Source of the DNA: Eleftheria terrae
Lineage (GTDB): Bacteria > Pseudomonadota > Gammaproteobacteria > Burkholderiales > Burkholderiaceae_C
Reading direction: 5' to 3'
DNA: 64,000 nt
Assembly (NCBI RefSeq): GCF_030419005.1
Contig: NZ_CP106951.1
Coordinates: forward strand, 4,650,001-4,714,000
This document shows, piece by piece, positions 1-8,381 of this stretch; positions within the stretch are counted from its first letter, which is position 1; every line of letters begins with the position of its first letter. Under the pieces are notes generated by a model. It was not told the DNA's origin. It did no database searches and worked only from the letters and a program-made list of their open reading frames with translations. A program made the position numbers and the translations under genes.

Positions 1-491
1 AGGGGCGCGAGTTCCGCCGCCTGGGTCGTGTCGAAGGAAGGTCCGAGCGCCAGCGCAGCCAGCTGCACCCGGCAGCGCAGCCGGGCCAGGCCTTCGGCCA
101 GCCAGTGCACCAGCTCGGCGGGTGTGAGCGCTGCATCCACGCCAGGCAGCTCGTTGCGCTGCAGGGCGGCGATGTCGGCATCGGAGGCCAGCGCCAGGAT
201 GGCCATCGTCGGCCGTGCATCGCGCAGCTGCCAGAGCAGGGCGGGCAGCTCCGGCCCGCAGGCCAGCGGGTCCACCACCACGAGGTCGGGAGCGTAGACG
301 CTGGTCTTGAGCAGCAGGTCGCCGGTGCCGATGCAGGCCATCACGCTGGCCTGCGGCTCGAAGCGGCGGCAGGCTTTCTCGATGAAGGCATGGCCGGCGC
401 GGCCGGGCGTGAGGGTGAGCACCACCGGCATCCAGCCGTTGCTGGCCGGTCGCACCGAATCGGAGAGGAATAGGCGACGCAGGCGCTGCAC
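1..491 (-). CDS. Response-regulator receiver-like protein (partial, 3' end outside window)
   Basis: The minus strand is open from position 491 to the left edge, about 163 codons. The product reads like a CheY-type receiver fold: alternating hydrophobic strands, with 'PDLVVVDPLA' placed like the strand that carries the phospho-acceptor aspartate, then 'MAILALAS' as the next strand. The acidic pair normally found at the N-terminus of a receiver is not evident, so the domain may be degenerate. No ATG precedes the conserved part. The GTG at 491-489 is the best start I can offer, but it has no clear Shine-Dalgarno sequence. The C-terminus, which would show an output domain, is missing. The frame has sensible codon use and no stops. 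The identification as receiver-like is inference from pattern only. Confidence 0.5.
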   Translation of the reverse strand, partial: MQRLRRLFLSDSVRPASNGWMPVVLTLTPGRAGHAFIEKACRRFEPQASVMACIGTGDLLLKTSVYAPDLVVVDPLACGPELPALLWQLRDARPTMAILALASDADIAALQRNELPGVDAALTPAELVHWLAEGLARLRCRVQLAALALGPSFDTTQAAELAP

Positions 492-905
492 GAGGACGAC
501 CGGGCAAGAAAGGGAGAGAGGCCCGACTCTAGCCGGGCCGGCCGTTCTTGTGACGCGGCGGCGCCGCGCGCGGTGTGTCGGACTGCGCAGGATTGCCATC
601 TATCGCGTCCTGGCGAGCGTGCCGCTGCGGCGGCGAGCGCCCTCCCCGGGCAGCAGGGGACGGGGCGGGGCAGGGCGTGGCACGGCTGCTTCATCGGCCG
701 TTCAAGGCGCAAGCTGAGCGCCAGGGCCGGCTCGACCGTGAAGAAATGCCGCTGCCCGCCACGGCCGACGCGCCCGAGCGGCGGGGCTGACGCCTGGCAT
801 CGCGCTCGCCTCACACGTGTGTTGGAAAAAACCTGACAGACCGCGAGGCCGGCGGTTTTTACAGTTACCGACATTCCAGGGGCGTGTCCCCGCAGGCATC
901 GTCCG
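492..905. other. Intergenic region without a supported gene
   Basis: This is 414 bases between the divergent receiver-like gene and the GGDEF/EAL gene. Open frames here are low-complexity Arg/Ala/Gly-rich translations typical of random high-GC sequence. The only structure seen is a weak hairpin followed by five Ts near 840-860 and a short GGGG/CCCC hairpin just before position 900. No convincing promoter pair was found. Confidence 0.5.
840..860 (+). terminator. Weak candidate hairpin with T-run
   Basis: ACCGC (840-844) can pair with GCGGT (852-856) around a 7-base loop, and five Ts follow (856-860). No gene on the plus strand ends just upstream, so its function is unclear. It could be chance in GC-rich sequence. 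Confidence 0.2.
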
Positions 906-3900
906 ATGGTTCGGACAGTGAGCCGAACGCTCGCACTCGGCCTGCTCAGCAGGTGTCGTTCAGTGAACATCCCCGAGCAAGAGATCCCGACCCCGGCCGC
1001 TTACGCAGCCACGGCCGTGCCGCGCGCGTCGCGTCTGGCCGGGCTGCAGTCGCTGGGCGTGCCGGCTCTGGTCCTGCTGGCCGGCGTGGCACTGTCGATC
1101 GGGCTGAGCCGTTCGGCCCGCGAGGATGCGCAGCTGGCATCGCAGCTGCGCTTCGACAACCAGGCCGGCAATGCCACCGTGCAGGTCGAGCGGCGCTTCG
1201 CCGCGTATGTCGAGGTGCTGCAGGGCCTGCGCGCCCTGTTCGACACCGGCGAGGTGACCCGCGAACGCTTCGCGCGCTATGCCCGTTCGCTGGAACTGAA
1301 CAACCACTTCCCCGGTTTCCAGGTGCTCAACTACGCGCCCTATGTCGCGCCGGGCGAGCGCCAGGCCTTCGAGGCACAGCTGCGCCAGGACGGTGCCCCG
1401 GGTGCCGGGCTGATCCTGCCGCCGGGTGAACGCCCCGGCTACCAGCCGTTTGCCTTCGTCGAACCGCTCAAGGGCAACGAGCAGGTGCTGGGCCGCGACA
1501 TCGCCGCCCAGCCGGCCGCCTTGGCGGCGCTGGAGCGCATGCGCGACTCCGGCATGCTGACGTCCTCCGGCCGCACCATCCAGAGCCGCGGGCCGAATGC
1601 ACACGTCGGCCTGGCGCTGCGCCTGCCGGTGTATCGCTCGGGCATGCCGGTGGACAGCGTGGCGCAGCGACGCGCCGCCTATCTCGGCTCGGTGGGTGCC
1701 GGCGTGCGCGTTTCCGCCATGCTGGGCGGGCTGCAGCTGCCGCACGGCGGGCTGCGGCTGCGTCTGTACGACGGCGGCCCCCACCTGGCCGGCCAAGCCC
1801 TGGCGTCGGCCCCCGAGATGCCGCTGGATGCCGAGCGGCTGCTGTTCGACACCGACCATCCGGCCGGCCTGACCGGCAAGGAGCTGCCGGCGACGGCCGG
1901 TGCAACGAGCACGCTGCGCCGCGTGCAGTCCTTCGTGCTCGGCGGGCGGGTGTGGATGGTCGAGGTGTCGGCGCCGCCGGCCTACGATGCCGCGGCACAG
2001 GACCGCGCGCTGCCGACGGTGATCCTGTTCGGTGGCATCACCATCAGCCTGCTGCTGGCCGGCGTGCTGGTGTCGGTGATGGGATCGCAACGCCGCGCGG
2101 TGGCGCTGGCGCGGCAGATGACCCAGAGCCTGCGCACCAGCGAGCGGCGCCTGGCCGAGGCCCAGGGCCTGGCCAAGGTGGGCAGCTGGGTGTTCGACTA
2201 CCAGAGCGGAGAGATCGAATGCTCCCGCGAGGCGCGCCGCATCTACGGCTTCACGGCCGGCTCGCCGGCCCCCGGTGTGCCGCAGCTGCTGGCCCTGGTG
2301 CCCCAGGAGCAGCGCGACGAGGTGCGCGAGGCCATCGACCGGGCCAGCGAATGCGGTGACACCGCCGAGGTGGAGCACCAGCTGCTGTTGCCGGACGGCA
2401 CGCAGCGCTGGGTGCATGCCAACTTCGAACGCTGCAGCGAGAACGGCAAGCTGACCCTGCGCGGCACGGTGCGCGACGAAACCTCCCGCAAGAAGGCCGC
2501 GCTGCGCCTGCAGCTGGCCCACGACATCGCCCGCCAGCTGGCGGCCGACGGTGAAGTGGAGTCGGCCGTCAGCTATGTGCTGGGCGGCGTGACGCCGCTG
2601 CTGGGCTGGGACATGGCGGTGTGCTGGACCGTGTCGAGCGACGGCCGCCTGCGTGCCCTGCAGAGCTGGCATGCGGCGCAGCCGGCCGAACTGGCCGACT
2701 TCGCCCACGAGATGACCGCCTGGAGCGGCCCTGTCGCAGGCAGCAGCATGGCGCCCGCCTGGGACAGCGGCAGCGCTTCCTGGCGCGCCGTGCCGGTGTC
2801 GTTCGCCGCGCACGAGCGCGAGCAGATCGCCCGCCGTGGCGGCATGCGCACGGCGCTGGCGGTGCCGGTGGTGGCGCGCCAGACGATCGCCGTGCTCGAG
2901 TTCTTCAGCCGCGCGCCCTTGCCGGTGGACCGCGAAGTGATGAGCTTCGCCGAGTCGATCGCCAGCCAGCTGGCGCAGTACCTGCAGCGCAAGGAGGCCG
3001 AGCAGGCCCTGCGCCACCTCGCCGCGCACGACGCGCTGACCGGGCTGGCCAACCGGCCGCTGCTGCATGAGCGGCTGTCGCAGTCCATCAAGCGCGCGGC
3101 CCGCCACAACAAGCGCCTGGCGGTGCTGTTCCTGGACCTGGACCGCTTCAAGTACATCAACGACAGCCTGGGCCACAGCGCTGGCGACGCGGTGCTGCGC
3201 TGCTGCGCCCGCCGGCTGACCGAGACGGTGCGCGAGACCGACACCGTGGCCCGCTTCGGCGGCGACGAGTTCGTGGTGGTGCTGGAGGACCTGGACGACG
3301 CGACCGACGCCATCACCCCGGTGACCAAGCTGCTGGAGCGTTGCGGCGAGGCCTTCGTGGTGGATGGCCGTGAGCTGCCAGCCACCGCCAGCATCGGCAT
3401 CAGCGTGTATCCCGAGGACGGGCGTGACGTGGAGTCGCTGCTGATGAATGCCGACACCGCCATGTACCGCGCCAAGTCCAAGGGCCGCAGCACCTACCAC
3501 TTCTACTCGGCGCAGATGAATGCCGATGGCCAGGAGCAGCTGGAGCTGCAGAGCGCGCTGCGGCGCGCCCTGGAGCGCGAGGAGCTGTCGCTGGTCTACC
3601 AGCCGAAGATGGACCTGCACACCCGCACCGTGACCGGGGTCGAGGCGCTGATGCGCTGGCGCCATCCGACGCTGGGCATGGTCTCGCCGGCGCAGTTCAT
3701 TCCGCTGGCCGAGGAAACCGGACTGATCGAGGGCCTGGGCCAGTGGGCGCTGGAAACCGCCTGCCGCGACGCCTGCGTGTGGCGCGATGCCGGCACGCCG
3801 GTGCAGGTGAGCGTGAACCTGTCGCCGCGCCAGCTCAACAGCCCCCAGCTGCCCAGCGAAGTGGCCCAGATCCTGGCGGAGTCCGGCCTCGACGCCTCGC

Positions 3901-4331
3901 TGCTGGAGCTGGAGATCACCGAGAGTGGCGTCATGCACAACCCGGTGCGGGCGGCGGCGCTGCTGCAAGAGGTGCGGGAGATGGGCGTGTCGCTGGCGAT
4001 CGACGATTTCGGCACTGGGTATTCCTCGCTGTCCTACCTGCAACGCTTCCCGCTGAGCACGCTGAAGATCGACCGCTCCTTCATCAAGGACCTGCCGGGC
4101 GATACCGACGCTGCGGCCCTGACGGCCGGCATCGTGAGCCTGGCGCAGAGCCTGCGCATGCGGGTGGTGGCCGAAGGCGTCGAGACGGTGGAGCAGGTGG
4201 GTTTTCTGCGCAGCAACGGCTGTGACCTGATCCAGGGCTACTACCTGAGCAAGCCCATTTCCGCCGCCGAGATGGGCGCCTTCCTCGCCCGCGACCTGCG
4301 CAATCTGATTGGCCCGAGCGTGGCCGCCTGA
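906..4331 (+). CDS. CHASE-PAS-GAF-GGDEF-EAL cyclic-di-GMP enzyme
   Basis: This 1141-residue membrane protein should make and/or degrade cyclic-di-GMP in response to an extracytoplasmic signal. A transmembrane helix near residues 48-66 is followed by a CHASE-type sensor ('YAPYV', 'LALRLPVYR'), then a second helix near 370-392. Next come a PAS fold (about 415-530), a GAF-like region (540-690) and the catalytic domains. GGDEF is intact (785-789) and has an RxxD inhibitory site five residues upstream ('RETD'). EAL is intact (913-915), with 'DDFGTGYSS', 'KIDRSFI' and 'VAEGVET', so both activities look possible. ATG 906 is used. An in-frame GTG at 963 lies closer to the first conserved residues and is a real alternative, since neither has a strong ribosome site. 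The gene is monocistronic. Confidence 0.93.
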   Translation: MVRTVSRTLALGLLSRCRSVNIPEQEIPTPAAYAATAVPRASRLAGLQSLGVPALVLLAGVALSIGLSRSAREDAQLASQLRFDNQAGNATVQVERRFAAYVEVLQGLRALFDTGEVTRERFARYARSLELNNHFPGFQVLNYAPYVAPGERQAFEAQLRQDGAPGAGLILPPGERPGYQPFAFVEPLKGNEQVLGRDIAAQPAALAALERMRDSGMLTSSGRTIQSRGPNAHVGLALRLPVYRSGMPVDSVAQRRAAYLGSVGAGVRVSAMLGGLQLPHGGLRLRLYDGGPHLAGQALASAPEMPLDAERLLFDTDHPAGLTGKELPATAGATSTLRRVQSFVLGGRVWMVEVSAPPAYDAAAQDRALPTVILFGGITISLLLAGVLVSVMGSQRRAVALARQMTQSLRTSERRLAEAQGLAKVGSWVFDYQSGEIECSREARRIYGFTAGSPAPGVPQLLALVPQEQRDEVREAIDRASECGDTAEVEHQLLLPDGTQRWVHANFERCSENGKLTLRGTVRDETSRKKAALRLQLAHDIARQLAADGEVESAVSYVLGGVTPLLGWDMAVCWTVSSDGRLRALQSWHAAQPAELADFAHEMTAWSGPVAGSSMAPAWDSGSASWRAVPVSFAAHEREQIARRGGMRTALAVPVVARQTIAVLEFFSRAPLPVDREVMSFAESIASQLAQYLQRKEAEQALRHLAAHDALTGLANRPLLHERLSQSIKRAARHNKRLAVLFLDLDRFKYINDSLGHSAGDAVLRCCARRLTETVRETDTVARFGGDEFVVVLEDLDDATDAITPVTKLLERCGEAFVVDGRELPATASIGISVYPEDGRDVESLLMNADTAMYRAKSKGRSTYHFYSAQMNADGQEQLELQSALRRALEREELSLVYQPKMDLHTRTVTGVEALMRWRHPTLGMVSPAQFIPLAEETGLIEGLGQWALETACRDACVWRDAGTPVQVSVNLSPRQLNSPQLPSEVAQILAESGLDASLLELEITESGVMHNPVRAAALLQEVREMGVSLAIDDFGTGYSSLSYLQRFPLSTLKIDRSFIKDLPGDTDAAALTAGIVSLAQSLRMRVVAEGVETVEQVGFLRSNGCDLIQGYYLSKPISAAEMGAFLARDLRNLIGPSVAA

Positions 4332-4398
4332 TCACCCGATTTCCAACTTGTCCTGGCAGGCCGACGTGCATGCCGCCCCTCTTTTGTCTGGAGTACTG

Positions 4399-5328
4399 AT
4401 GACACACGCATTCGCCGCTGGCCGTCCCCTCGAGCAGGTGCTCGCCGAAATTGAAGCGCTCGACCTCGAGCCGATCAAGTTCAAGCTGACCTGTTGCGAC
4501 GAAGGCGAGGGCTGGAGCCGCGAGCATGCCGAGCGCATGGCGGTGGGCTACAAGCGCTTCCTGGTGCTGATGGTCAAGTACCCCGAGCGGGCCATTGCGC
4601 CGACCAAGGACATCGACCGCTTCTGGCACGCCCACATTCTCGACACCCGCAAGTACGCCGACGACTGCATGCGCATCTTCGGCGAGTTCCTGCACCACTA
4701 TCCCTACTTCGGCATGCGCGGCGACGAAGACCGCACCGCGCTGGACACCGCCGCTGTCGACACGCATGACCTGTACGCCGCCGAGTTCGGCGAGGCGATG
4801 CCCTTGTCGGGCGAGGCCGCGTACTGCATCCGCGAGCCGCAGAAGGCCGACGCTGCGTACTGCATCCGCGAGCCGCAGAAGGCCGACGCTGCGTACTGCA
4901 TCCGCGAGCCGCAGAAGGCCGATGCCGCGTACTGCATCCGCGAGCCGCAGAAGGCCGATGCCGCGTACTGCATCCGCGAGCCGCAGAAGGCGGATGCCGC
5001 GTACTGCATCCGTGAGCCGCAGAAGGCCGACGCTGCGTACTGCATCCGTGAGCCGCAGAAGGCCGACGCTGCGTACTGCATCCGCGAGCCGCAGAAGGCC
5101 GACGCTGCGTACTGCATCCGTGAGCCGCAGAAGGCCGACGCTGCGTATTGCATCCGCGAGCCGCAGAAGGCCGACGCTGCGTATTGCATCCGTGAGCCGC
5201 AGAAGGCCGACGCTGCGTATTGCATCCGCGAGCCGCAGAAGGCCGACGCCGCCTATTGCATCCGTGCCCCGAAGACCGTGCTCGCCGCGGCAGCGGCCTA
5301 CTGCATTCGGGAACCGCGCGCTCATTGA
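4399..5328 (+). CDS. Glycine-rich-domain-like protein with 12 perfect Cys-containing 12-residue repeats
   Basis: This 309-residue protein has two parts. Residues 1-135 resemble the glycine-rich domain-containing protein (GRDP/DUF1399-like) family, with 'DRFWHAHILDT' (72-82), 'YADDC' (86-90) and 'HHYPYFG' (99-105). These are His/Cys-rich signatures that may bind metal, and the family's function is not established. Residues 140-283 are twelve identical copies of AAYCIREPQKAD, followed by a degenerate copy (284-295) and a final 'AYCIREP'. That gives 14 AYCIR motifs and 14 cysteines in the tail. There is no signal peptide or membrane segment. ATG 4399 is chosen because GGAG lies six bases upstream (4389-4392); a longer in-frame start at 4309 overlaps the preceding gene. 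A strong terminator follows, so the gene is probably a single transcription unit. The tail resembles a multi-core peptide precursor or metal-binding array, but no function is known. Confidence 0.85.
   Translation: MTHAFAAGRPLEQVLAEIEALDLEPIKFKLTCCDEGEGWSREHAERMAVGYKRFLVLMVKYPERAIAPTKDIDRFWHAHILDTRKYADDCMRIFGEFLHHYPYFGMRGDEDRTALDTAAVDTHDLYAAEFGEAMPLSGEAAYCIREPQKADAAYCIREPQKADAAYCIREPQKADAAYCIREPQKADAAYCIREPQKADAAYCIREPQKADAAYCIREPQKADAAYCIREPQKADAAYCIREPQKADAAYCIREPQKADAAYCIREPQKADAAYCIREPQKADAAYCIRAPKTVLAAAAAYCIREPRAH
4816..5283 (+). repeat. 13 tandem 36-bp coding repeats (12 perfect at protein level)
   Basis: Units start every 36 bases from 4816. Units 1-12 (4816-5247) encode the identical peptide AAYCIREPQKAD. 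Unit 13 (5248-5283) has changed after 'AAYCIR'. Among units 1-12 every nucleotide difference is a synonymous third-base change: GCC/GCT, TAC/TAT, CGC/CGT, GCC/GCG, GAC/GAT. There are no spacers, so this is not a CRISPR array. Confidence 0.97.
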
Positions 5329-5371
5329 CGCTGAACGAATCAGCGCCGGCCACAACGGTCGTTGCATCGCG

Positions 5372-5395
5372 GGGCCGGCTTTGCCGGCCCTTTTT
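5372..5395 (+). terminator. Rho-independent terminator
   Basis: GGGCCGGC (5372-5379) pairs perfectly with GCCGGCCC (5383-5390) around a TTT loop, followed by TTTTTC. It lies 44 bases after the repeat-protein stop and just before the convergent metallopeptidase gene ends. Confidence 0.9.
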
Positions 5396-5424
5396 CTTTG
5401 CGTGCCGTTCGGCGGCCGGGTGAC

Positions 5425-6603
5425 TCAAGGCCGGCTGGCATGCACCACCAGGTGCACGAAGTGCAGCTTGCGCACCGCCTCGGCCGCCAGCACGAAGGGA
5501 TAGAAGTCCGGCTCGCCCATCGCGCGCGACAACTCGTTGAGTACCCCGGTGAGCTCGACCCAGCCGTTGATGAGGGAGAGGAAATCCTCGACCTGCGCCT
5601 CGTCGCTGCGGTAGAGCGCTGCGGCAGAGAAGGGCTCCCACTCGACCTCCAGCGACTCCGAGGCGAGCCCAAAGCTCAGCGAGGTGTCCAGGGTGTCCAT
5701 CATGTGCAGGTAGTGGGCCCAGGTCTCGGCCCAGTCTTCCCACGGATGGGCGCTGGCGTAGGCGCTGACATGGCGCAGCGCCCAGTCGGCTGGCGGACCC
5801 TGTTCGTAGTGCTGCCGCAGGGCGGCCGGGTAGTCGCGCCGCTCGTCGCCGAACAGGCTGCGGAACGGTTCATGCCAGTCGGTGCCCGCCACCAGCCGCT
5901 CCCAGTAGTAGTGACCGACCTCGTGCCGCAGGTGCCCCAGCAGGGTCCGGTAGGGTTCGTGCAGCTGCTCGCGCATCTGTTCCCGATGGGCGTCGTCCGC
6001 CTCCCGGATGTCGAGCGTGACGATGCCGTCGGCATGGCCCGTGATCACGGCCGGCCCGCCCGGTTGGCTTTCGAGGAAGTCGAAAGCCAGGCCATGCTGC
6101 ACATCTTCCCCCAGGCGCGAGCGCACCGGCAGCCCCAGGCCCAGCAGGGCGGACACCAGGCGCCGCTTGGCCTGCTCGATGCGCGCCCAGCGCAGGCCGT
6201 TGCCCGCCAGGCCAAGGTTGGGAATGGTGCGGTTGAGCCGGCAGGCGACGCACAGCGGCTGGCCGGGCGGCGCCGGCTCATCGACCGGCACCAGCCAGTT
6301 GCAGCCCGCCGGTGTGTCGAAGTTGGCGCAGCGGCGATAGCGGCGCGGGGCCGGTGCGGCCTCGCCCGGCGAGGCATCGAGCCCCCACAGCCCGGGCTGG
6401 CCGGCCAGCGATTGCAAGGGCAGGACCTGCCCCTGTGCGGGCTCATAGCCGAGTGGCGTGTGGCAGCCGAGGCACAGGGTGTTGCTGAAGAACACCGGCC
6501 GGCCGCATCGGCAGCGGTAGGCCCGCTGGCGGGCGGCGCGCTCGCGCTGGCGGCGCAGCCGGGTCAGGCTCGAAAGGCGGGGAGGCGGTGGGGTGGCAGG
6601 CAT
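5425..6603 (-). CDS. Putative zinc-binding metallopeptidase with N-terminal zinc ribbon
   Basis: This 392-residue protein matches what I know of the putative zinc-binding peptidase family (PF10005, formerly DUF2248). A zinc ribbon near the N-terminus has paired cysteines (C31, C33, C44, C47; 'CRCG' and 'CLGC'). A zincin-type HExxH-like motif 'HEVGHYYW' starts at H227, with the expected Glu one residue after the first His. Further downstream 'WAETWAHYLHM' probably supplies another ligand. No signal peptide is present, so it should act in the cytoplasm. The substrate is unknown. It converges on the AYCIREP repeat protein with a terminator between them, so co-transcription is excluded, although a functional link remains conceivable. 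ATG 6603 is the first start and precedes the conserved ribbon directly. Confidence 0.8.
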   Translation of the reverse strand: MPATPPPPRLSSLTRLRRQRERAARQRAYRCRCGRPVFFSNTLCLGCHTPLGYEPAQGQVLPLQSLAGQPGLWGLDASPGEAAPAPRRYRRCANFDTPAGCNWLVPVDEPAPPGQPLCVACRLNRTIPNLGLAGNGLRWARIEQAKRRLVSALLGLGLPVRSRLGEDVQHGLAFDFLESQPGGPAVITGHADGIVTLDIREADDAHREQMREQLHEPYRTLLGHLRHEVGHYYWERLVAGTDWHEPFRSLFGDERRDYPAALRQHYEQGPPADWALRHVSAYASAHPWEDWAETWAHYLHMMDTLDTSLSFGLASESLEVEWEPFSAAALYRSDEAQVEDFLSLINGWVELTGVLNELSRAMGEPDFYPFVLAAEAVRKLHFVHLVVHASRP

Positions 6604-6648
6604 CGGCGGACCTTGGCGGCACGGCGTCGGCGCATGACAAGCAAGGGC

Positions 6649-6723
6649 TGGTCCCTCCGACAGGAATCGAACCTGTATCTAGCGCTTAGGAGGCGCTCGT
6701 TCTATCCATTGAACTACGGAGAG
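6649..6723 (-). tRNA. tRNA-Arg (anticodon CCU), CCA encoded
   Basis: The minus strand folds as a full cloverleaf. Acceptor CTCTCCG pairs with CGGAGGG (one U-G). The D stem is GTTC/GAAC. The anticodon stem AGCGC/GCGCT closes the loop CTCCTAA, giving anticodon CCU. The T arm is ACAGG-TTCGATT-CCTGT, followed by discriminator A and genomic CCA (6651-6649). It reads the rare AGG codon. A toxin/immunity pair starts about 230 bases from its 5' side. Confidence 0.95.
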
Positions 6724-6950
6724 AGGGGCCGGTTTTGCGAGCGGGATGATACCTGCTTTCCCTCGGCGGCCGCAGCGTGCCAGCCCCCGGGCGGGGGCTG
6801 GCGGCCCGCTTCCGGGGCCGCCTCCGCCGGCAGCGGTGGCCTTCGGCCGCTTCACAGTCGGTCACAGCGTCCCTGGCTGCTGTGGCCATACTGCCGGCGC
6901 GCCATCCTCCCTTGCCGGGGAGGCGCTTACGTGTGGGAGGCAGCCAGGCG

Positions 6951-8372
6951 ATGGCAGGCAAAGGCTTCGACCGCTTCAGCGTCTTGAGTGAGCTGCGGTA
7001 CAAGGAAGACGAACTCCGCAGGGGCCATGGCCCGGCCGGTGGCTACGCGTTCGATGACTGGGGCCGCAGCGTGCGCGACCAGATGAGCAGCGCAGCGCGC
7101 TTCATGGAAGGGCAGATGAGCCGGGTAGAGCGCGTCACCGACGCGCTCTACCGCTCCGGCGAGGAGACGCGCCGCATCATCGTCCACCGGCTGGCCGGCC
7201 TCGAAGTGTCGGTGATCCTCGACATCCTGATCGAGTCTTGCAAGGACGTCGCGCTGTACTACGGCGGCTCGGTGGTGGTCGGCGGCGTGGCGGGCGGTGT
7301 CGCCGGCTTCTTCGCCGGTGGCGTGGGCGCGGTGCCCGGTGCCGGCATCGGTGCCGGGCTGGGTGCGAAGGCCGGCGTGTGGATCCTGGGCCTCCTGGGG
7401 CTGGCCTCGCTGGTCGAGTACCTCGGCGAGTCGCTGCCCGACGCCTTCCGGTGCTATGAGGACGGCTTCCGCGCCTGCTGGGGGCCGCCACCCGGCTCCG
7501 GCATGAGGTCGAGGGACCACGCCTTCGTCGGCGAGGACAACGCCGTCAGCTTCGCGGCAGGCCAGTTCGCGCAGGGGCATGTGATCCTGGTCATGGCGGT
7601 GCTGATGGCGCTGTCGGAGTACCTGACGCGTGGCCGCGGCGACAAGGCCCGGCTGCTGCAGGAAGTGCGCGAGAGCCCGCGGCTGGGCCCCAAGGTGGCC
7701 GACTGGCTGGCGGCCAATGAGAAGCAGCTGGCGGGCCATCCCGGGCTGCACCTTCGCCATCGGGCGGGCGGCGCAGGCGACGGCGGCGCGGGCGGTGCTT
7801 CACCACCACCCCCTCCTCCGCCAGGGCGCAAGGGCGGCCGGGAAGAGCCGTCGGGCCCGCGGCCCATGAAGCGGGTGGACGTGCCCTGCTTCAAGGCAAA
7901 CCGGCTCTCGGAAACCGGCATTGCCGAGTTCGACCGGCAGCTGGCCGGCCAGCAGGCCGGGCTGAACGACCTGACGGTCAAGGAGTTCCTCGAGGCACGC
8001 AAAGCCTTCCAGGACGGGCTCACCAAGCGCGATGCCGCGGCAGCGCAGCGGGTGCGGGATGCCTACGAGCAAGACCTCATACAAAAGCTGGGGCAGCAGT
8101 ACCGCCGCGAGGGCGCCTCGCCGGCCGCCGCGGAGAAGCAGGCCATCGCCGCAGCGACCGAGAAGCTGAAGACCATGGCAGCCCTGCACAACCCGGACTT
8201 CAGCGGTGGTGGCAGCGACCCGCCGACCGACATGGGCGACAGCCGGATCAACTCCAAGATCGGGCCCCAATGGCGCAGCCGGGTCGGCACCCTGGACCAG
8301 GCCGCCCATGCGGTGCCGGAGGCCGATCGCGGCTCCGTCAAAATGAACGCCAAACTACAGCGATGCCCGTGA
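6951..8372 (+). CDS. Tde-like DNase effector (polymorphic toxin type 15, Ntox15-like)
   Basis: This 473-residue protein looks like a type VI secretion DNase effector of the Tde family. Residues near 110-150 form a glycine-zipper hydrophobic stretch ('GGVAGGVAGFFAGG'), the type of segment used by such effectors to cross the target membrane. A proline/glycine-rich linker follows ('SPPPPPPPGRKGG'). The C-terminal part begins 'VDVPCFKANR' and contains the HxxD catalytic motif 'LHNPD' (H413, D416), as in Ntox15. No signal peptide is present. ATG 6951 is chosen for the GGGAGG ten bases upstream. The gene sits nine bases before a Tdi-type immunity gene, which supports the assignment. No VgrG, PAAR or other secretion gene is in the window, so delivery would depend on components elsewhere. 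Confidence 0.82.
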   Translation: MAGKGFDRFSVLSELRYKEDELRRGHGPAGGYAFDDWGRSVRDQMSSAARFMEGQMSRVERVTDALYRSGEETRRIIVHRLAGLEVSVILDILIESCKDVALYYGGSVVVGGVAGGVAGFFAGGVGAVPGAGIGAGLGAKAGVWILGLLGLASLVEYLGESLPDAFRCYEDGFRACWGPPPGSGMRSRDHAFVGEDNAVSFAAGQFAQGHVILVMAVLMALSEYLTRGRGDKARLLQEVRESPRLGPKVADWLAANEKQLAGHPGLHLRHRAGGAGDGGAGGASPPPPPPPGRKGGREEPSGPRPMKRVDVPCFKANRLSETGIAEFDRQLAGQQAGLNDLTVKEFLEARKAFQDGLTKRDAAAAQRVRDAYEQDLIQKLGQQYRREGASPAAAEKQAIAAATEKLKTMAALHNPDFSGGGSDPPTDMGDSRINSKIGPQWRSRVGTLDQAAHAVPEADRGSVKMNAKLQRCP

Positions 8373-8381
8373 GGTGAAACG

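Noticed and set aside
960..4043. Long minus-strand open frame (1027 codons) opposite the GGDEF/EAL gene
   Set aside because: It is antisense to a gene with intact catalytic motifs, and its product is Gln/His/Arg-rich low-complexity sequence, the usual shadow of a high-GC gene.
4704..5225. Antisense repeat protein on the minus strand
   Set aside because: The repeats are silent-site variable in the plus frame only, showing that the plus strand is the coding one.
4816..5283. 36-bp repeats as a CRISPR array
   Set aside because: Repeats are directly joined without spacers, are in frame inside a gene and vary only at third codon positions; no cas genes are near.
6649..6950. Integration site at tRNA-Arg with a genomic island carrying the toxin pair
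   Set aside because: No integrase and no repeated tRNA 3' end was found within the window; the toxin lies on the 5' side of the tRNA.
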